DNA of 64,000 nucleotides from Paraplanobispora takensis (GCF_016863195.1 NZ_BOOK01000027.1:62001-126000), one strand, 5' to 3'; positions 7,858 to 16,651 are shown, numbered from the stretch's first letter. The notes: generated by a model not told the origin, from the sequence alone. Made by a program: numbers and translations.

Positions 7858-8731
7858 ACCGGTGAGCGAGCCGGTTCATCGCCGGGAGCGGGTGCCCGTC
7901 CGGGGCGGCACGCTGCGGGTAGGGGTGTGGGGCGAGCGCGGCCCGCTGGTCGTCGCCGCCCACGGCATCACCTCCTCCCACCTGGCCTGGACGCTCGTCG
8001 GCCCGGATCTGGGACGCGACCACCGCTTCGTCGCGGTGGACCTGCGCGGCCGGGGCGGCAGCCGGGACCTGCCCGAGCCGTACGGCATGGCGGCGCACGC
8101 CGACGACCTCGCCGCCGTGATCGACCATTACGGCGGCGGGCCGGCCCTGCTGACCGGGCACTCGATGGGCGGCTTCGTCGTGGCCGAGACCGCCCGCCGC
8201 CACCGGGACCTGGTGGACCGGCTCGTCCTGGTGGACGGCGGGGCGCCGCTCCCCCTGCCCGAGGGCGCGGGCACCGTACGGGAGGCGATCGAGCGCACGG
8301 TGGGGCCGATCGTGGCGCGGCTGGGACGGACGTTCGCGACCCGGGAGGAGGGCCGGGACCTGTGGCGCGCGCACCCGGCCTTCGCCGAGTGGACCGAGGC
8401 GTGCGCCGCCTACGCCGACTACGACCTGGTGGAGGTGGGCGACCGGTTCGAGGCCGCGTGCCGGCTGGAGGCCGCGCTCGCCGACGCGCCCGAGGTGTAC
8501 GCGCTGCCCGGCGCCGTCCCCGGGCCGCTGCCGGTGCCCGCCGTGTTCCTGCGGGCGGCCCGCGGCATGCTGGACGAGCCTGACCTGCCGCTGTACGCCC
8601 CCGGCCGGGCCACCGAGTGGCTGCCCGGCGTCACGGAGTCCACCGTGGACGGCGTCAACCACTACACGATCACGCTGTCCCCCCGGGGCGGTGCGGCGGT
8701 GGCCGCCGCCGTACGGAACCCCGCGCTCTGA
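7850..8731 (+). CDS. alpha/beta hydrolase
   Basis: 293-aa alpha/beta hydrolase with oxyanion segment AAHGITSS, nucleophile elbow TGHSMGG (Ser105) and a C-terminal catalytic His in VNHYTI. The start GTG 7850 overlaps the upstream hydrolase stop by 8 bp; GTG 7862 is an alternative, since the first residues SEPVSEPV are a short duplication. It is co-transcribed with the upstream hydrolase. Its nearest relatives by eye are proline iminopeptidase/haloperoxidase-like hydrolases. The specific substrate is unknown. Confidence 0.88.
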   Translation: MSEPVSEPVHRRERVPVRGGTLRVGVWGERGPLVVAAHGITSSHLAWTLVGPDLGRDHRFVAVDLRGRGGSRDLPEPYGMAAHADDLAAVIDHYGGGPALLTGHSMGGFVVAETARRHRDLVDRLVLVDGGAPLPLPEGAGTVREAIERTVGPIVARLGRTFATREEGRDLWRAHPAFAEWTEACAAYADYDLVEVGDRFEAACRLEAALADAPEVYALPGAVPGPLPVPAVFLRAARGMLDEPDLPLYAPGRATEWLPGVTESTVDGVNHYTITLSPRGGAAVAAAVRNPAL

Positions 8732-8746
8732 CCCCGGGGCTCCGCC

Positions 8747-8821
8747 GGTGCGGGTACGCGAATCGCGTACGGCGGAGCCTCCGGTCCGGGTACGCCGACC
8801 ACGTACGGCGGAGCCTCCGGT
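8747..8821. repeat. two copies of a 36-39 bp GC-rich hairpin repeat
   Basis: Copy A (8747-8785) and copy B (8786-8821) follow the hydrolase stop. Both end in the block GTACGGCGGAGCCTCCGG. Copy A contains a GTACGCG-AATC-GCGTAC type stem. A third copy lies at 10409-10448. They are intergenic in all three places. Confidence 0.75.
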
Positions 8822-8828
8822 CCGGGCC

Positions 8829-9302
8829 TCAGCCCTCGCGCTCCTCCCCCTCCTCGGCGAGGACCTCGCGCTCGTAGGCCCGCAGCGTCTCGACGAACAG
8901 CAGCCGCTCGGCGGGCGTCAGCGGCTCCAGCGCCTTGCGCCAGGCGCGCGCCCCCCTGGCCAGCCACCTGTCGACCGACTCGCGGCTCTCCTCGGCGATG
9001 GCCACGATCGTGCGGCGGCGGTCGGCGTCGTCCTCGCGCCGCTCGACCACGCCCCTGCGGCTCAGGTCGCCGACCATCAGGCTCACCGTCGCCGGGGCGA
9101 CCTCGAGCCGGGCGGCCAGCTCGTTGACGCCGAGCGGCCCGTCGAAGAGCAGGTACGCCAGCAGCGACAGGTGCCGGGGGGCGAGGTTGAGCGACTGCAG
9201 CTGCTCCGGGACCTTGACGCGCTTGATCCGCCCGACCATGCGGGGCATCAGGAGCAGCAGCGTCCGGACTCCGGCTTCGACGCTCAGGCCGTCGGTTGAC
9301 AT
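8829..9302 (-). CDS. MarR family transcriptional regulator
   Basis: 157-aa winged-helix regulator. VNELAARLEVAPATVSLMVG is the helix-turn-helix, and EDDADRRRTIVAI is the wing with the family DxRR signature. The start is ATG 9302, with GGAG 8 bp upstream; a longer frame to 9338 would run through a 17-bp dyad. It faces a divergent gene for a deazaflavin-type reductase fused to hemerythrin, which is the probable target. The C-terminus is Glu-rich. Confidence 0.87.
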   Translation of the reverse strand: MSTDGLSVEAGVRTLLLLMPRMVGRIKRVKVPEQLQSLNLAPRHLSLLAYLLFDGPLGVNELAARLEVAPATVSLMVGDLSRRGVVERREDDADRRRTIVAIAEESRESVDRWLARGARAWRKALEPLTPAERLLFVETLRAYEREVLAEEGEEREG

Positions 9303-9322
9303 AGCTTGATCTCCAAAATAGC

Positions 9323-9339
9323 TTTGCTTACAAAGCAAA
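9323..9339. promoter_or_regulatory. operator dyad TTTGCTT-ACA-AAGCAAA
   Basis: Perfect 7-bp arms with a 3-bp spacer, in an AT-rich island between the divergent MarR and Ddn-hemerythrin genes, about 20 bp upstream of the MarR start. Size and place fit a MarR dimer site. Confidence 0.7.
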
Positions 9340-9400
9340 AGTTCTCCGTTGCCCCGGAGGCTATCCAGCCGTGTCTCCGTACGACCAGGAGGGTCACCAC

Positions 9401-10297
9401 GTGGCCGACTATTCCCAGCAGCAGGTCATCGACTTCAACCGGCAGGTCATCGAGGAGTTCCGGAAGAACGGCGGCAGGGTCGGCGGCAGGTTCGAGGGCG
9501 CGCCCCTGCTGCTGCTGACGACGACCGGCGCGAGGACCGGCAGGCCGCGGACGAACCCGGCCGCCTATCTGCGGGAGGACGACCGCGTCTTCGTCTTCGC
9601 CACCAACGCCGGGTCCGACCGCCACCCGGCCTGGTACCACAATCTGCTGGCCCGTCCCCGGGTCACCTTCGAGATCGGTGACGGCCACCGGGTCGAGACC
9701 CGCGCCGCGACGGCGGTCGTGCTCCGCGGCGAGGAACGGGACGGGGTCTACGCCCGCCAGGCCGCGATCGTGCCCGCCTTCGCCACTTACCAGGCCGGGA
9801 CCTCACGGATCATCCCCGTGATCGCCCTGCACCCGGTGGACCGCGAACGGGCCCGCAGGATCGGCGACGACCTGGCGCGGATCCACGCCGGGCTCCGCCG
9901 GGACCTGACGGCCGTACGCGGGGAGCTGGAGGAGTTCCTCGCCGGCCGGCGGGACGCCCCGCCCCGGGCTCGCCTGGGCACGGATCTGCGCGATCACTGC
10001 CTGGCGTTCTGCGATGCGCTCCACACGCACCACACCCGCGAGGACGGGACCGGGTTCCCCATCCTCGAACGCCATCACCCCGAGCTCCGCCCGGTACTGG
10101 AGAGGCTGCGGCGCGAGCACGTGGCGGTGGCCGGCGCCGTCCACCGCCTGCGGACGCTCCTGGCCGATCCCGGCGGGTCGGATCCGGAGCGGGTCCGGGC
10201 GGAGTTCGACCGGCTCTCGGCCGAGCTGGAGTCCCACTTCGCCTACGAGGAGGAGCAGCTCACCGACGCGCTCAACGCCCTCGTCCCGGAGGGCTGA
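9401..10297 (+). CDS. Ddn-like F420-dependent nitroreductase fused to a hemerythrin-like domain
   Basis: 298-aa two-domain protein. Residues about 1-145 belong to the deazaflavin (F420)-dependent nitroreductase family: GAPLLLLTTTGARTG, the AAYLREDD strand, and HPAWYHNLLARPRV. Residues about 165-290 are a four-helix hemerythrin-like domain with DHC, HTHHTREDG, FPILERHHPEL, REHVAV and HFAYEEEQL supplying His/Glu ligands for a possible di-iron site. The start is GTG 9401 because AGGAGGG lies 7 bp upstream; GTG 9371 is the longer option. It is divergent from MarR. The fusion suggests a redox enzyme joined to an oxygen or NO sensing/binding unit; this is inference. Confidence 0.87.
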   Translation: MADYSQQQVIDFNRQVIEEFRKNGGRVGGRFEGAPLLLLTTTGARTGRPRTNPAAYLREDDRVFVFATNAGSDRHPAWYHNLLARPRVTFEIGDGHRVETRAATAVVLRGEERDGVYARQAAIVPAFATYQAGTSRIIPVIALHPVDRERARRIGDDLARIHAGLRRDLTAVRGELEEFLAGRRDAPPRARLGTDLRDHCLAFCDALHTHHTREDGTGFPILERHHPELRPVLERLRREHVAVAGAVHRLRTLLADPGGSDPERVRAEFDRLSAELESHFAYEEEQLTDALNALVPEG

Positions 10298-10314
10298 ACC
10301 CGCGCCGGCCGACC

Positions 10315-10356
10315 CGCGACCGCCGTACGCGCCACCGCGACCGCCGTACGCGCCAC
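10315..10356. repeat. tandem repeat, 2 x 21 bp
   Basis: Two perfect head-to-tail copies of a 21-bp unit beginning CGCGACCGCCGTACGCGCC, just after the Ddn-hemerythrin stop. The region is intergenic. Confidence 0.85.
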
Positions 10357-10360
10357 CGAC

Positions 10361-10405
10361 GTGCGCGCCGTGTGCGCCGTGTGCGCCGTGCGCGCCGTGT
10401 GCGAC
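10361..10405. repeat. tandem repeat, 5 x 9 bp GTGYGCGCC
   Basis: Five consecutive 9-bp units (GTGCGCGCC or GTGTGCGCC, the last ending GAC) between the 21-bp repeats and the third hairpin repeat. It is a likely slippage-prone spacer upstream of secY. Confidence 0.8.
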
Positions 10406-10408
10406 GCC

Positions 10409-10448
10409 GGTGCGGGTACGCGGATCTGCGTACGGCGGAGCCTCCGGT
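10409..10448. repeat. third copy of the GC-rich hairpin repeat
   Basis: Forty bases that match copy A at 8747-8785 except around the centre of the stem. The copy ends 42 bp before the secY start, so it may also shape the 5' leader of that gene. Confidence 0.75.
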
Positions 10449-10490
10449 GAGCGGATTCCCGCCGGGGCCCGCGCGGCCAGACTCGGCCGC

Positions 10491-11804
10491 ATGCTCACCC
10501 TCCTCGTCCGCGCCTTCCGCGTCCCCGATCTCCGCGGGAAGCTGCTCTTCACCCTGGCCATGATCGTGTTGTTCCGGTTCGGGCAGGTCCTGCCCGCGCC
10601 GGGCGTGAACGTGATCGCGGTGCGGGAGTGCCTGAGCAGGTCCGACAGCGGGCTCGTCGACATGGTGCAGCTCTTCAGCGGCGGGGCGATGCTGAAGCTG
10701 TCGGTGTTCGCCCTGGGGGTCATGCCGTACGTCACCGCCGGCATCGTGGTCCAGCTGCTCGCCACGGCGGTCCCGCGCCTTGAGGCGCTCAGGAAGGAGG
10801 GACGGCAGGGGCAGGCGAAGATCACGCAGTACACGCGCTATCTGACGGTGGCGCTGGCCGTGATCAACGCCGCCACCGTCGTGTCGCTGGCCCGCGCGGG
10901 CCGGATCTTCCCCAACTGCGACCGGCGACTGCTGCACGACCAGAGCCCGACGACGGTGGCGGTGATCGTGTCCACCATGGTGGCGGGGACGTGCGTGATC
11001 ATGTGGCTGGGCGAGCTGATCACCGAGCGCGGGATCGGGAACGGCATGTCGATCCTGATCTTCACCCAGGTGGTCGCCGTGTTCCCGTCCTACCTGTCGA
11101 AGATCTTCGTGCTCAACCCGGTCGCGCTGGTGACGATGCTGGTCTCGGGCGTCTTCCTGGTGGCGGCGGTGGTGTTCATCGAGCAGGCGCAGCGGCGGAT
11201 CCCGGTGCAGTACGCCAGGCGGGTGGTCGGGCGCAGGGTGTACGGCGGGACCTCGACCTACCTGCCGCTGAAGGTCAACCAGGCCGGGATCGTCCCGGTC
11301 ATCCTCGCCTCGTCCCTGCTGGTCGTGCCGCAGATGGCCGCGCAGCTGACGGGCGGGACGGGACCGGTCGGCGAATGGGTCACGCGCTATCTCGTCTCGG
11401 GCGACCACCCGGTCTACATGCTGGGCTACTACGCGCTGATCGTGGCGTTCACCTACCTCTACACCTCGATCACCTTCGACCCGGCGGAGGTGGCCGACGG
11501 CATCATGCGCTACGGCGGGTTCGTCCCCGGCGTCCGGCCGGGCCGGGCCACCGCCGCCTACCTGCGGTTCGTGCTCTCGCGGCTGACCGCGCCGGGGGCC
11601 GCCTACCTCGGCGCGCTGTCCCTGATCCCGATCATCGCGTTCGCGATCCTGGACGACCCGTCGAGCCAGACGGACTTCCCCTTCGGCGGGACGACCGTCC
11701 TCATCATGGTCGGCGTGGGGCTGGAGACGGTGAAGCAGATCGAGGCGCACCTGGAGCAGCGCGCCTACCGGGGCTTCCTCAAGGAATCGTCAGACCGGAC
11801 CTGA
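10491..11804 (+). CDS. secY: preprotein translocase subunit SecY, orphan copy
   Basis: 437-aa SecY-family channel with about ten membrane helices and full family length. Visible signatures are FRFGQVLPAPGV in the first helix region, GVMPYVTAGIVVQLL (plug/second helix), GIGNGMSILIF, the cytoplasmic C4-C5 loops, and the C-terminal IEAHLEQRAYRGF. Usually secY sits in the ribosomal spc operon beside adk and map; here neighbours are regulators and no ribosomal gene is near, so it is probably a second copy (paralogue). ATG 10491 lacks a strong Shine-Dalgarno sequence. The 3' end overlaps the convergent response regulator by 26 bp. Confidence 0.9.
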   Translation: MLTLLVRAFRVPDLRGKLLFTLAMIVLFRFGQVLPAPGVNVIAVRECLSRSDSGLVDMVQLFSGGAMLKLSVFALGVMPYVTAGIVVQLLATAVPRLEALRKEGRQGQAKITQYTRYLTVALAVINAATVVSLARAGRIFPNCDRRLLHDQSPTTVAVIVSTMVAGTCVIMWLGELITERGIGNGMSILIFTQVVAVFPSYLSKIFVLNPVALVTMLVSGVFLVAAVVFIEQAQRRIPVQYARRVVGRRVYGGTSTYLPLKVNQAGIVPVILASSLLVVPQMAAQLTGGTGPVGEWVTRYLVSGDHPVYMLGYYALIVAFTYLYTSITFDPAEVADGIMRYGGFVPGVRPGRATAAYLRFVLSRLTAPGAAYLGALSLIPIIAFAILDDPSSQTDFPFGGTTVLIMVGVGLETVKQIEAHLEQRAYRGFLKESSDRT

Positions 11805-12444
11805 CGGCGAAGACGACCAGCTGGGCCCGGTCGCGGGCGTGCAGCTTGACCATGGCGCGGCTGACGTGGGTGCGGACCGTGTCGGGGCTGATGACCAGTT
11901 CCTTGGCGATCTCGTCGTTCGACCGGCCGGTGGCGACCCAGGCGACCATCTCCCGCTCCCGGGGCGTGAGGGTGTCGAGGCCCTCGACCGGGGTGACGTC
12001 GTGGCGGCCGAACAGGCCGATGACCTTCCTGGTGACGGAGGGGGACAGCAGCGCCTCACCCGCGGCGACGACCCTGATCGCGTGGACGAGCTCCTCGGGG
12101 GCACTGTCCTTGAGGACGAACCCGCTGGCCCCGGCCTGCAGGGCGGCGAAGACGTAGCTGTCGACCTCGAAGGTGGTGACGACGATCACCCGGGTGGCGC
12201 TGACCTCCGGGTCGGCGGCGATGGCCCGAAGGGTCTCGATGCCGTCCATGCCGGGCATGCGGACGTCGAGGAGGAGGACGTCGGGGCGGGTCTCGCCCAG
12301 CAGCCGCAGGGCCGCGGCGCCGTCGGCGGCCTCACCGGCGAACTCCAGGCCGGGCTCGCGGTCGATGAGCGCCCGGAGCCCCATGCGCACGACGGCCTGG
12401 TCGTCGGCGAGCGCCACCCGGATCGGCCCCGTCCGCGAGGTCAC
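11779..12444 (-). CDS. two-component response regulator, NarL/LuxR family
   Basis: 221-aa regulator. The receiver domain has the acidic pair in ALADDQ and phospho-acceptor Asp60 in LLLDVRMPG; the C-terminal LuxR HTH runs TPREREMVAWVATGRSNDEIAKEL. It lies downstream of a histidine kinase gene on the same strand with an 88-bp gap that contains a repeat copy. It probably acts as the partner of that kinase. The target genes are unknown. Confidence 0.92.
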   Translation of the reverse strand: MTSRTGPIRVALADDQAVVRMGLRALIDREPGLEFAGEAADGAAALRLLGETRPDVLLLDVRMPGMDGIETLRAIAADPEVSATRVIVVTTFEVDSYVFAALQAGASGFVLKDSAPEELVHAIRVVAAGEALLSPSVTRKVIGLFGRHDVTPVEGLDTLTPREREMVAWVATGRSNDEIAKELVISPDTVRTHVSRAMVKLHARDRAQLVVFAVRSGLTIP

Positions 12445-12478
12445 CCGACGCCCCCGCCCACAGGACGCCCGGATCGTA

Positions 12479-12555
12479 CGGCCCGCGCCGTCGCGCGGGC
12501 TCCGCGGGAACCAGCCCGCACGGCCCGCGCCGTCACGCGGACTCCGCGGGGAACC
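12479..12555. repeat. imperfect tandem duplication, about 34 bp, period 42 bp
   Basis: CGGCCCGCGCCGTC occurs at 12479 and again at 12521, each followed by near-identical sequence through CTCCGCGGG. The second copy overlaps the last codons and stop of the kinase gene, the first lies in the kinase/regulator gap, so the gap may have grown by duplication of the gene end. Confidence 0.75.
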
Positions 12556-13576
12556 GGGCCACGACCCGGAAGCCGCCGCCCTCCCGGGGGCCCGCGCTGA
12601 ACGTCCCGCCGGACTCCGTCACCCGGGCCCGCATCCCGGCCATCCCCCGGCCCTCGGCCGTGCCCGAGGGGCCGCCGCCCCGGTCGGCCACCTCCAGGAC
12701 GAGCTCGCGCGGGCCGCCGGTGACGCTCACCAGGGCCCTGGTCGGCCCGGCGTGCCGCATGACGTTGGTCAGGGACTCGCGCACGACCCGGTAGACCACG
12801 TCCTCCAGGTGGCCGGGGACCTCCGGATCGGCGGGCTCGACGTCGACGGGCAGCCCCGCCGCCCGGACCCCGTCGATCAGCAGGGGCAGGTCGTGACCCG
12901 CTCTCCCCGGGTCGAGGGCGTCGAGCGCGAAGCGCAGGCGGCCGAGCGCCTGCGTGCTGGTCGAGCGGATGGCCTCCAGCGACGCGCGGGCCTGGGCGGG
13001 GTTCTCGTCGAAGACGAGCAGGGCGACCCCCGCCTGCATGGCGATGGTCGCCAGATCGTGCCCGGCGACGTCGTGCACCTCCCCGGCGATGCGGGCCCGT
13101 TCCGCGGCGATCAGCTCCCGGACGTCCGCCGGTGACCCGGCGCTTTCCACGAGCGCCGCCGGGTCGGCCGGGGTCACCGCGGGGACGCGCTTCACGAGCG
13201 GTACCGGGTGGGCCGGGGCCACGGTGGGGGCCGCCCAGGCGGCCGTGCTCACCGGCCGGTCGGCCGTACCGCGGACCTGGCCGGAATCGGCAGAAGCCTT
13301 ACCGGAATCGCCGGAGACCCGGCCGGGGACGTGGCCGGGACCGCTGGGAACGCGGTCTGGGCCGCCGGGGACGTGGCTGGAGCCGCCGGGAGCCTGGCTG
13401 GAGCCGCCGGGAGCCTGACCGGGAGCGCTCGACGGCCAGGGGATGGCGAGCCAGCCCACCCACGCCAGCATCAGGATGACCGGCAGGTCGCGCAGCCGTC
13501 CGAGGCGGGACAGCCCCGACGCGGCCACCGCGAGAGAGTTGCGCGGGCGGCCGTCCGGACGCGTGTGCTCGGTCAC
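12533..13576 (-). CDS. sensor histidine kinase (DesK/NarX-like) with degenerate sensor
   Basis: 347-aa kinase. The dimerization box ERARIAGEVHDVAGHDL has phospho-His168; the HATPase N-box is ESLTNVMRHA and the G-box GRGMAGMRARV. In place of the usual four to six membrane helices there is only one (about residues 30-49), followed by some 85 residues of Pro/Gly/Ser-rich repeats (APGGSS, VPGGP, VPSGPG). The start is GTG 13576; a longer frame to 13669 would run into the next gene. It is paired with the downstream NarL-type regulator. The sensing part may be lost or replaced by the linker. Confidence 0.86.
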   Translation of the reverse strand: MTEHTRPDGRPRNSLAVAASGLSRLGRLRDLPVILMLAWVGWLAIPWPSSAPGQAPGGSSQAPGGSSHVPGGPDRVPSGPGHVPGRVSGDSGKASADSGQVRGTADRPVSTAAWAAPTVAPAHPVPLVKRVPAVTPADPAALVESAGSPADVRELIAAERARIAGEVHDVAGHDLATIAMQAGVALLVFDENPAQARASLEAIRSTSTQALGRLRFALDALDPGRAGHDLPLLIDGVRAAGLPVDVEPADPEVPGHLEDVVYRVVRESLTNVMRHAGPTRALVSVTGGPRELVLEVADRGGGPSGTAEGRGMAGMRARVTESGGTFSAGPREGGGFRVVARFPAESA

Positions 13577-13610
13577 CGCTCTCCAGGAACAGGCTCGTGT
13601 GAGCTCGACG

Positions 13611-13624
13611 GGCTCGTACGAGCC
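13611..13624. promoter_or_regulatory. palindrome GGCTCGTACGAGCC upstream of the histidine kinase
   Basis: Perfect 14-bp palindrome 35 bp upstream of the chosen GTG start, in the 70-bp gap before the acyltransferase stop. It may be an operator of the two-component operon or a small terminator stem. Confidence 0.45.
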
Positions 13625-13646
13625 GATCCTAGCCAGTGCCGAACGA

Positions 13647-14837
13647 TCATGCTCGGGGCCGCGTATCACCGTCCGCCAAGGGGTCCAGGGGGTCGGCCGG
13701 GCTCTCCGCGGCGGGCCGGGACGACCGGGCGGGCCGCGACAGCCGCCGGCCGAGGCGCCGGCCGGGCTCCTCGACCAGGCGGTGGGTCAGGTGGGCGAGC
13801 GGCACCAGCAGGAGGAGGAACAGCACGAGGTTCGGGCTCACCCGCAGCAGGAGCGGGTGGAGCAGATAGAGGGAGAAGCTGATCACCCCGAGGTGGGCGA
13901 GCCATCCGGGGAACTCGCGGTGCCGCATCGCGAACGCGGCCGCGAAGAAGGCGGCGGCCAGCAGGATCGCCGGTGCCCAGCCGGGGTCGTCCTTGGCCGG
14001 GATCCCGCAGACCAGGACCGTCACCACGGCGGCGACGGCGGTACGCCACCGGATCGTCCCCTGCTCGGCGCGGTACACGGCCGTGCCGGCGAACATCGCG
14101 GCCAGGACGATCAGCCCCTGCCACGGGCCGATCCGGCTGCCCAGGATCACCAGCGCCAGGCCGAGGAAGCCGCCCGCCACCGCGGCGGCCGTACCCACCC
14201 CGCCGCGGGCCCGCGCCGACACGACGACGACCGCGACGACCGCGAGCCCCAGAGTCGCGGCGAGCAGGTCGGCACGACCGCTGATCACGGGGCGGGTCAG
14301 CACGAGTCCGAGGGGTACGGCCGACAGGGCCAGCGCGATCGCGACCGCGGCCGACCCGTGCGCCCGCCGTACGGCGAACAGCCCGACGGTCAGCAGGTAG
14401 AACGCCATCTCGTAGGAGAGCGTCCACATCACGTCGACGACGGCGGGCACGCCGAGCAGTTCCTGCAGCATGGTCAGGTTCCCCAGGACCACCAGGGGCA
14501 GGGGCCGCGCGCTCAGGCCCGGATGGAGAGCGAGCGCCCCGGCGTACGCGAGCAGGAGCGCCAGGACGAGCGCGACGAGCAGCAGGGGCAGCAGCCGGAA
14601 GGCCCGGCCGATCCAGAAGGCCCGGACGTCGCCGCGCCGCTCCAGGGAGGCGGGGATGATATAGCCGCTGACCAGGAAGAACACGAAGACGCCCCAGGTC
14701 CCGACGTCGATCCTGCGGTCCACCTCTCCCCAGAGGCCCGGGATGAAGGTCCAGCCGGCGTGGTGCATCGCGACGGCCAGCGCGGCGGGACCCCGTACGG
14801 CATCCAGCCAGGTCAGTCGGGGAGACGTCGGGACCAT
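13647..14837 (-). CDS. acyltransferase 3 family membrane protein
   Basis: 396-aa integral membrane acyltransferase (OafA/NodX type) with about ten helices. The N-terminal [18 protein letters not shown] is the family R-G...H motif; FFLVSGYII and [12 protein letters not shown] follow, and [12 protein letters not shown] is the conserved C-terminal end. It transfers acyl groups to extracytoplasmic sugars, glycolipids or antibiotics; the substrate is unknown. Upstream on the minus strand a TAAAGT box lies seven bases before the ATG, so the mRNA may be nearly leaderless. Confidence 0.88.
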   Translation of the reverse strand: MVPTSPRLTWLDAVRGPAALAVAMHHAGWTFIPGLWGEVDRRIDVGTWGVFVFFLVSGYIIPASLERRGDVRAFWIGRAFRLLPLLLVALVLALLLAYAGALALHPGLSARPLPLVVLGNLTMLQELLGVPAVVDVMWTLSYEMAFYLLTVGLFAVRRAHGSAAVAIALALSAVPLGLVLTRPVISGRADLLAATLGLAVVAVVVVSARARGGVGTAAAVAGGFLGLALVILGSRIGPWQGLIVLAAMFAGTAVYRAEQGTIRWRTAVAAVVTVLVCGIPAKDDPGWAPAILLAAAFFAAAFAMRHREFPGWLAHLGVISFSLYLLHPLLLRVSPNLVLFLLLLVPLAHLTHRLVEEPGRRLGRRLSRPARSSRPAAESPADPLDPLADGDTRPRA

Positions 14838-15075
14838 TTGCCCGACTTTAGGGCATCTTCTCCCTATAGATGGCCCCGATGAGGGAGTGGCCGCCGGGGC
14901 CGCGGTGAGTGTGACGAACGCGGCATCCGGCCAGAAATATCCGCACGATCACGGCTGTTGCACCGCCTGTACCGAGGCCGCGGCCCACGGCCGGGACGCG
15001 GGCCCCTCTCCCGGCCGGAGTCCTCCCGGCCGAAGCTCCCTCGACGAAGGCTTTCCCGGCGAAAGGCGTGTTCCC

Positions 15076-16065
15076 ATGGCTCTTCCCCTCTCCATCCTCG
15101 ACCTGGCCCACATCGGTGAGGGAGAGACGGTGCGAGACAGCCTGAACGCCAGCGTGACGCTGGCCCGGCGGGCCGAGGAGTGGGGTTACCGGCGGATCTG
15201 GTACGCCGAGCACCACAACATGCCGACCATCGCGTCCTCGGCCACCAGCGTGCTCATCGCGCACGTGGCCGCGCACACGCGCACGATCCGCCTGGGCGCC
15301 GGGGGCGTCATGCTCCCCAACCACTCGCCGCTGACCATCGCCGAGCAGTTCGGCACCCTGGAGTCGCTGCACCCGGGACGCATCGACCTCGGGCTCGGCC
15401 GGGCGCCGGGCAGCGACCAGAAGACCATGCGCGCCCTGCGCCGCACGCCGTCCTCCGCCGACGGGTTCCCCCAGGACGTCCTGGAGCTGCAGGGATACCT
15501 GACCGGCCAGTCCCGCATCCCGGGCGTCGACGCGACGCCGGGCAAGGGCACCGACGTGCCGCTGTACATCCTGGGCTCCTCGCTGTTCGGCGCCCAGCTC
15601 GCCGCCGCGCTCGGGCTCCCGTACGCCTTCGCCTCCCACTTCGCCCCGAACGCGCTGGAGGAGGCCGTCGCCCTCTACCGGCGCGAGTTCAAGCCGTCCG
15701 CGCAGCTGGAGCGCCCGTACGTCATCGCCGGCGTCAACGTCATCGCGGCGGACACCACGCAGGAGGCGCAGGAGCAGTTCCTGTCCGCCAAGCGCAAGCG
15801 GGTGGCGCTGTTCCTCGGCCGGGACCGGACGTTCACCCCGGAGGAGGCGGACATGATCCTCGAATCCCCCGCCGGGCAGCAGATCGTGCAGATGACCAAG
15901 TACTCCGCCGTCGGCACCGCGGCCGAGGTCGAGGACCACCTCGGCCGTTTCGCCGCGCACGCCCAGGCCGACGAGCTGATCGTCGTCTCCGCGGCCCCGG
16001 ACAGGAAGGCGTGGCTGCGCTCCTTCGAACTGCTCGCGGAGGTCCACGGCCTGGTCCCGGCGTAG
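15076..16065 (+). CDS. LLM class flavin-dependent oxidoreductase (luciferase-like monooxygenase)
   Basis: 329-aa bacterial luciferase-fold monooxygenase of the MsnO8 type. It starts with [16 protein letters not shown]. Family features are [19 protein letters not shown] (flavin/substrate loop), [16 protein letters not shown], and [14 protein letters not shown]. It probably uses reduced FMN and oxygen on a small organic substrate. ATG 15076 has AAAGG 9 bp upstream. The 238-bp gap upstream separates it from the divergent acyltransferase and shows no strong dyad. No reductase partner is adjacent. Confidence 0.92.
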   Translation: MALPLSILDLAHIGEGETVRDSLNASVTLARRAEEWGYRRIWYAEHHNMPTIASSATSVLIAHVAAHTRTIRLGAGGVMLPNHSPLTIAEQFGTLESLHPGRIDLGLGRAPGSDQKTMRALRRTPSSADGFPQDVLELQGYLTGQSRIPGVDATPGKGTDVPLYILGSSLFGAQLAAALGLPYAFASHFAPNALEEAVALYRREFKPSAQLERPYVIAGVNVIAADTTQEAQEQFLSAKRKRVALFLGRDRTFTPEEADMILESPAGQQIVQMTKYSAVGTAAEVEDHLGRFAAHAQADELIVVSAAPDRKAWLRSFELLAEVHGLVPA

Positions 16066-16125
16066 GGTCCCGCCTGACACTCCGGCGCGGGGAGCGTCAG
16101 GCGGAGAGCCGGAAGGCTCCGGTGA

Positions 16126-16641
16126 TCAGTCGGCGACGAAGCGGGTCCGGCGCCATCCATGCTCGCCGTGCTCCCGCTGCCGCCGGACCGCGTAGGCGCC
16201 CGGCGCGCATCCCGTGGCGCCGTGCTCGGGATGCAGCAGGTAGGCCACGGCCGAGGTCTCGAACAGGCCGATCGCCAGTCCTTCGGCGTCCATCACCTCG
16301 GTCGTCCAGCGGCACGTGCCCGGGTCGGCGACGAGCGTGTGCGGGTTGCCCCCGGCCTCGCCGCGCAGGAGCTCGACCCCCTGGGGAGGCACCTCCGTCC
16401 AGCGCGCCCAGGGCCGGGGCCGTACGGAGAGCCCGAGGACGGAGAGCGGGATGACGATGAGGTCGCCCTGGGCCTGGAGCCCGTCGACGACGGGGATGCT
16501 CACCGACTGTTCGAGGTGGTCGAGTACGGCGAGACCGGTCTGCCGCGAGAGCGAGGCGAGCGTCACGGTCCGGACGGCCGGCGCGGCCTGAGCGGTCGGA
16601 GCAGTCTGGGCGGTCGGTACGGAAGTCGTCGTCACAGTCAT
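16126..16641 (-). CDS. hypothetical protein downstream of DUF6745 gene
   Basis: 171-aa soluble protein not recognised. The first 25 residues are a Thr/Ala/Gln-rich low-complexity stretch; a TLVADPGTCRWTTEVMDAEG region and a C-terminal CAPGAYAVRRQREHGEHGW follow. ATG 16641 has GAGGTG upstream; an in-frame GTG at 16650 is the alternative. It lies about ten bases after the DUF6745 gene on the same strand, so the two are one operon and perhaps one functional unit. Confidence 0.65.
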   Translation of the reverse strand: MTVTTTSVPTAQTAPTAQAAPAVRTVTLASLSRQTGLAVLDHLEQSVSIPVVDGLQAQGDLIVIPLSVLGLSVRPRPWARWTEVPPQGVELLRGEAGGNPHTLVADPGTCRWTTEVMDAEGLAIGLFETSAVAYLLHPEHGATGCAPGAYAVRRQREHGEHGWRRTRFVAD

Positions 16642-16651
16642 GGAGATCACC

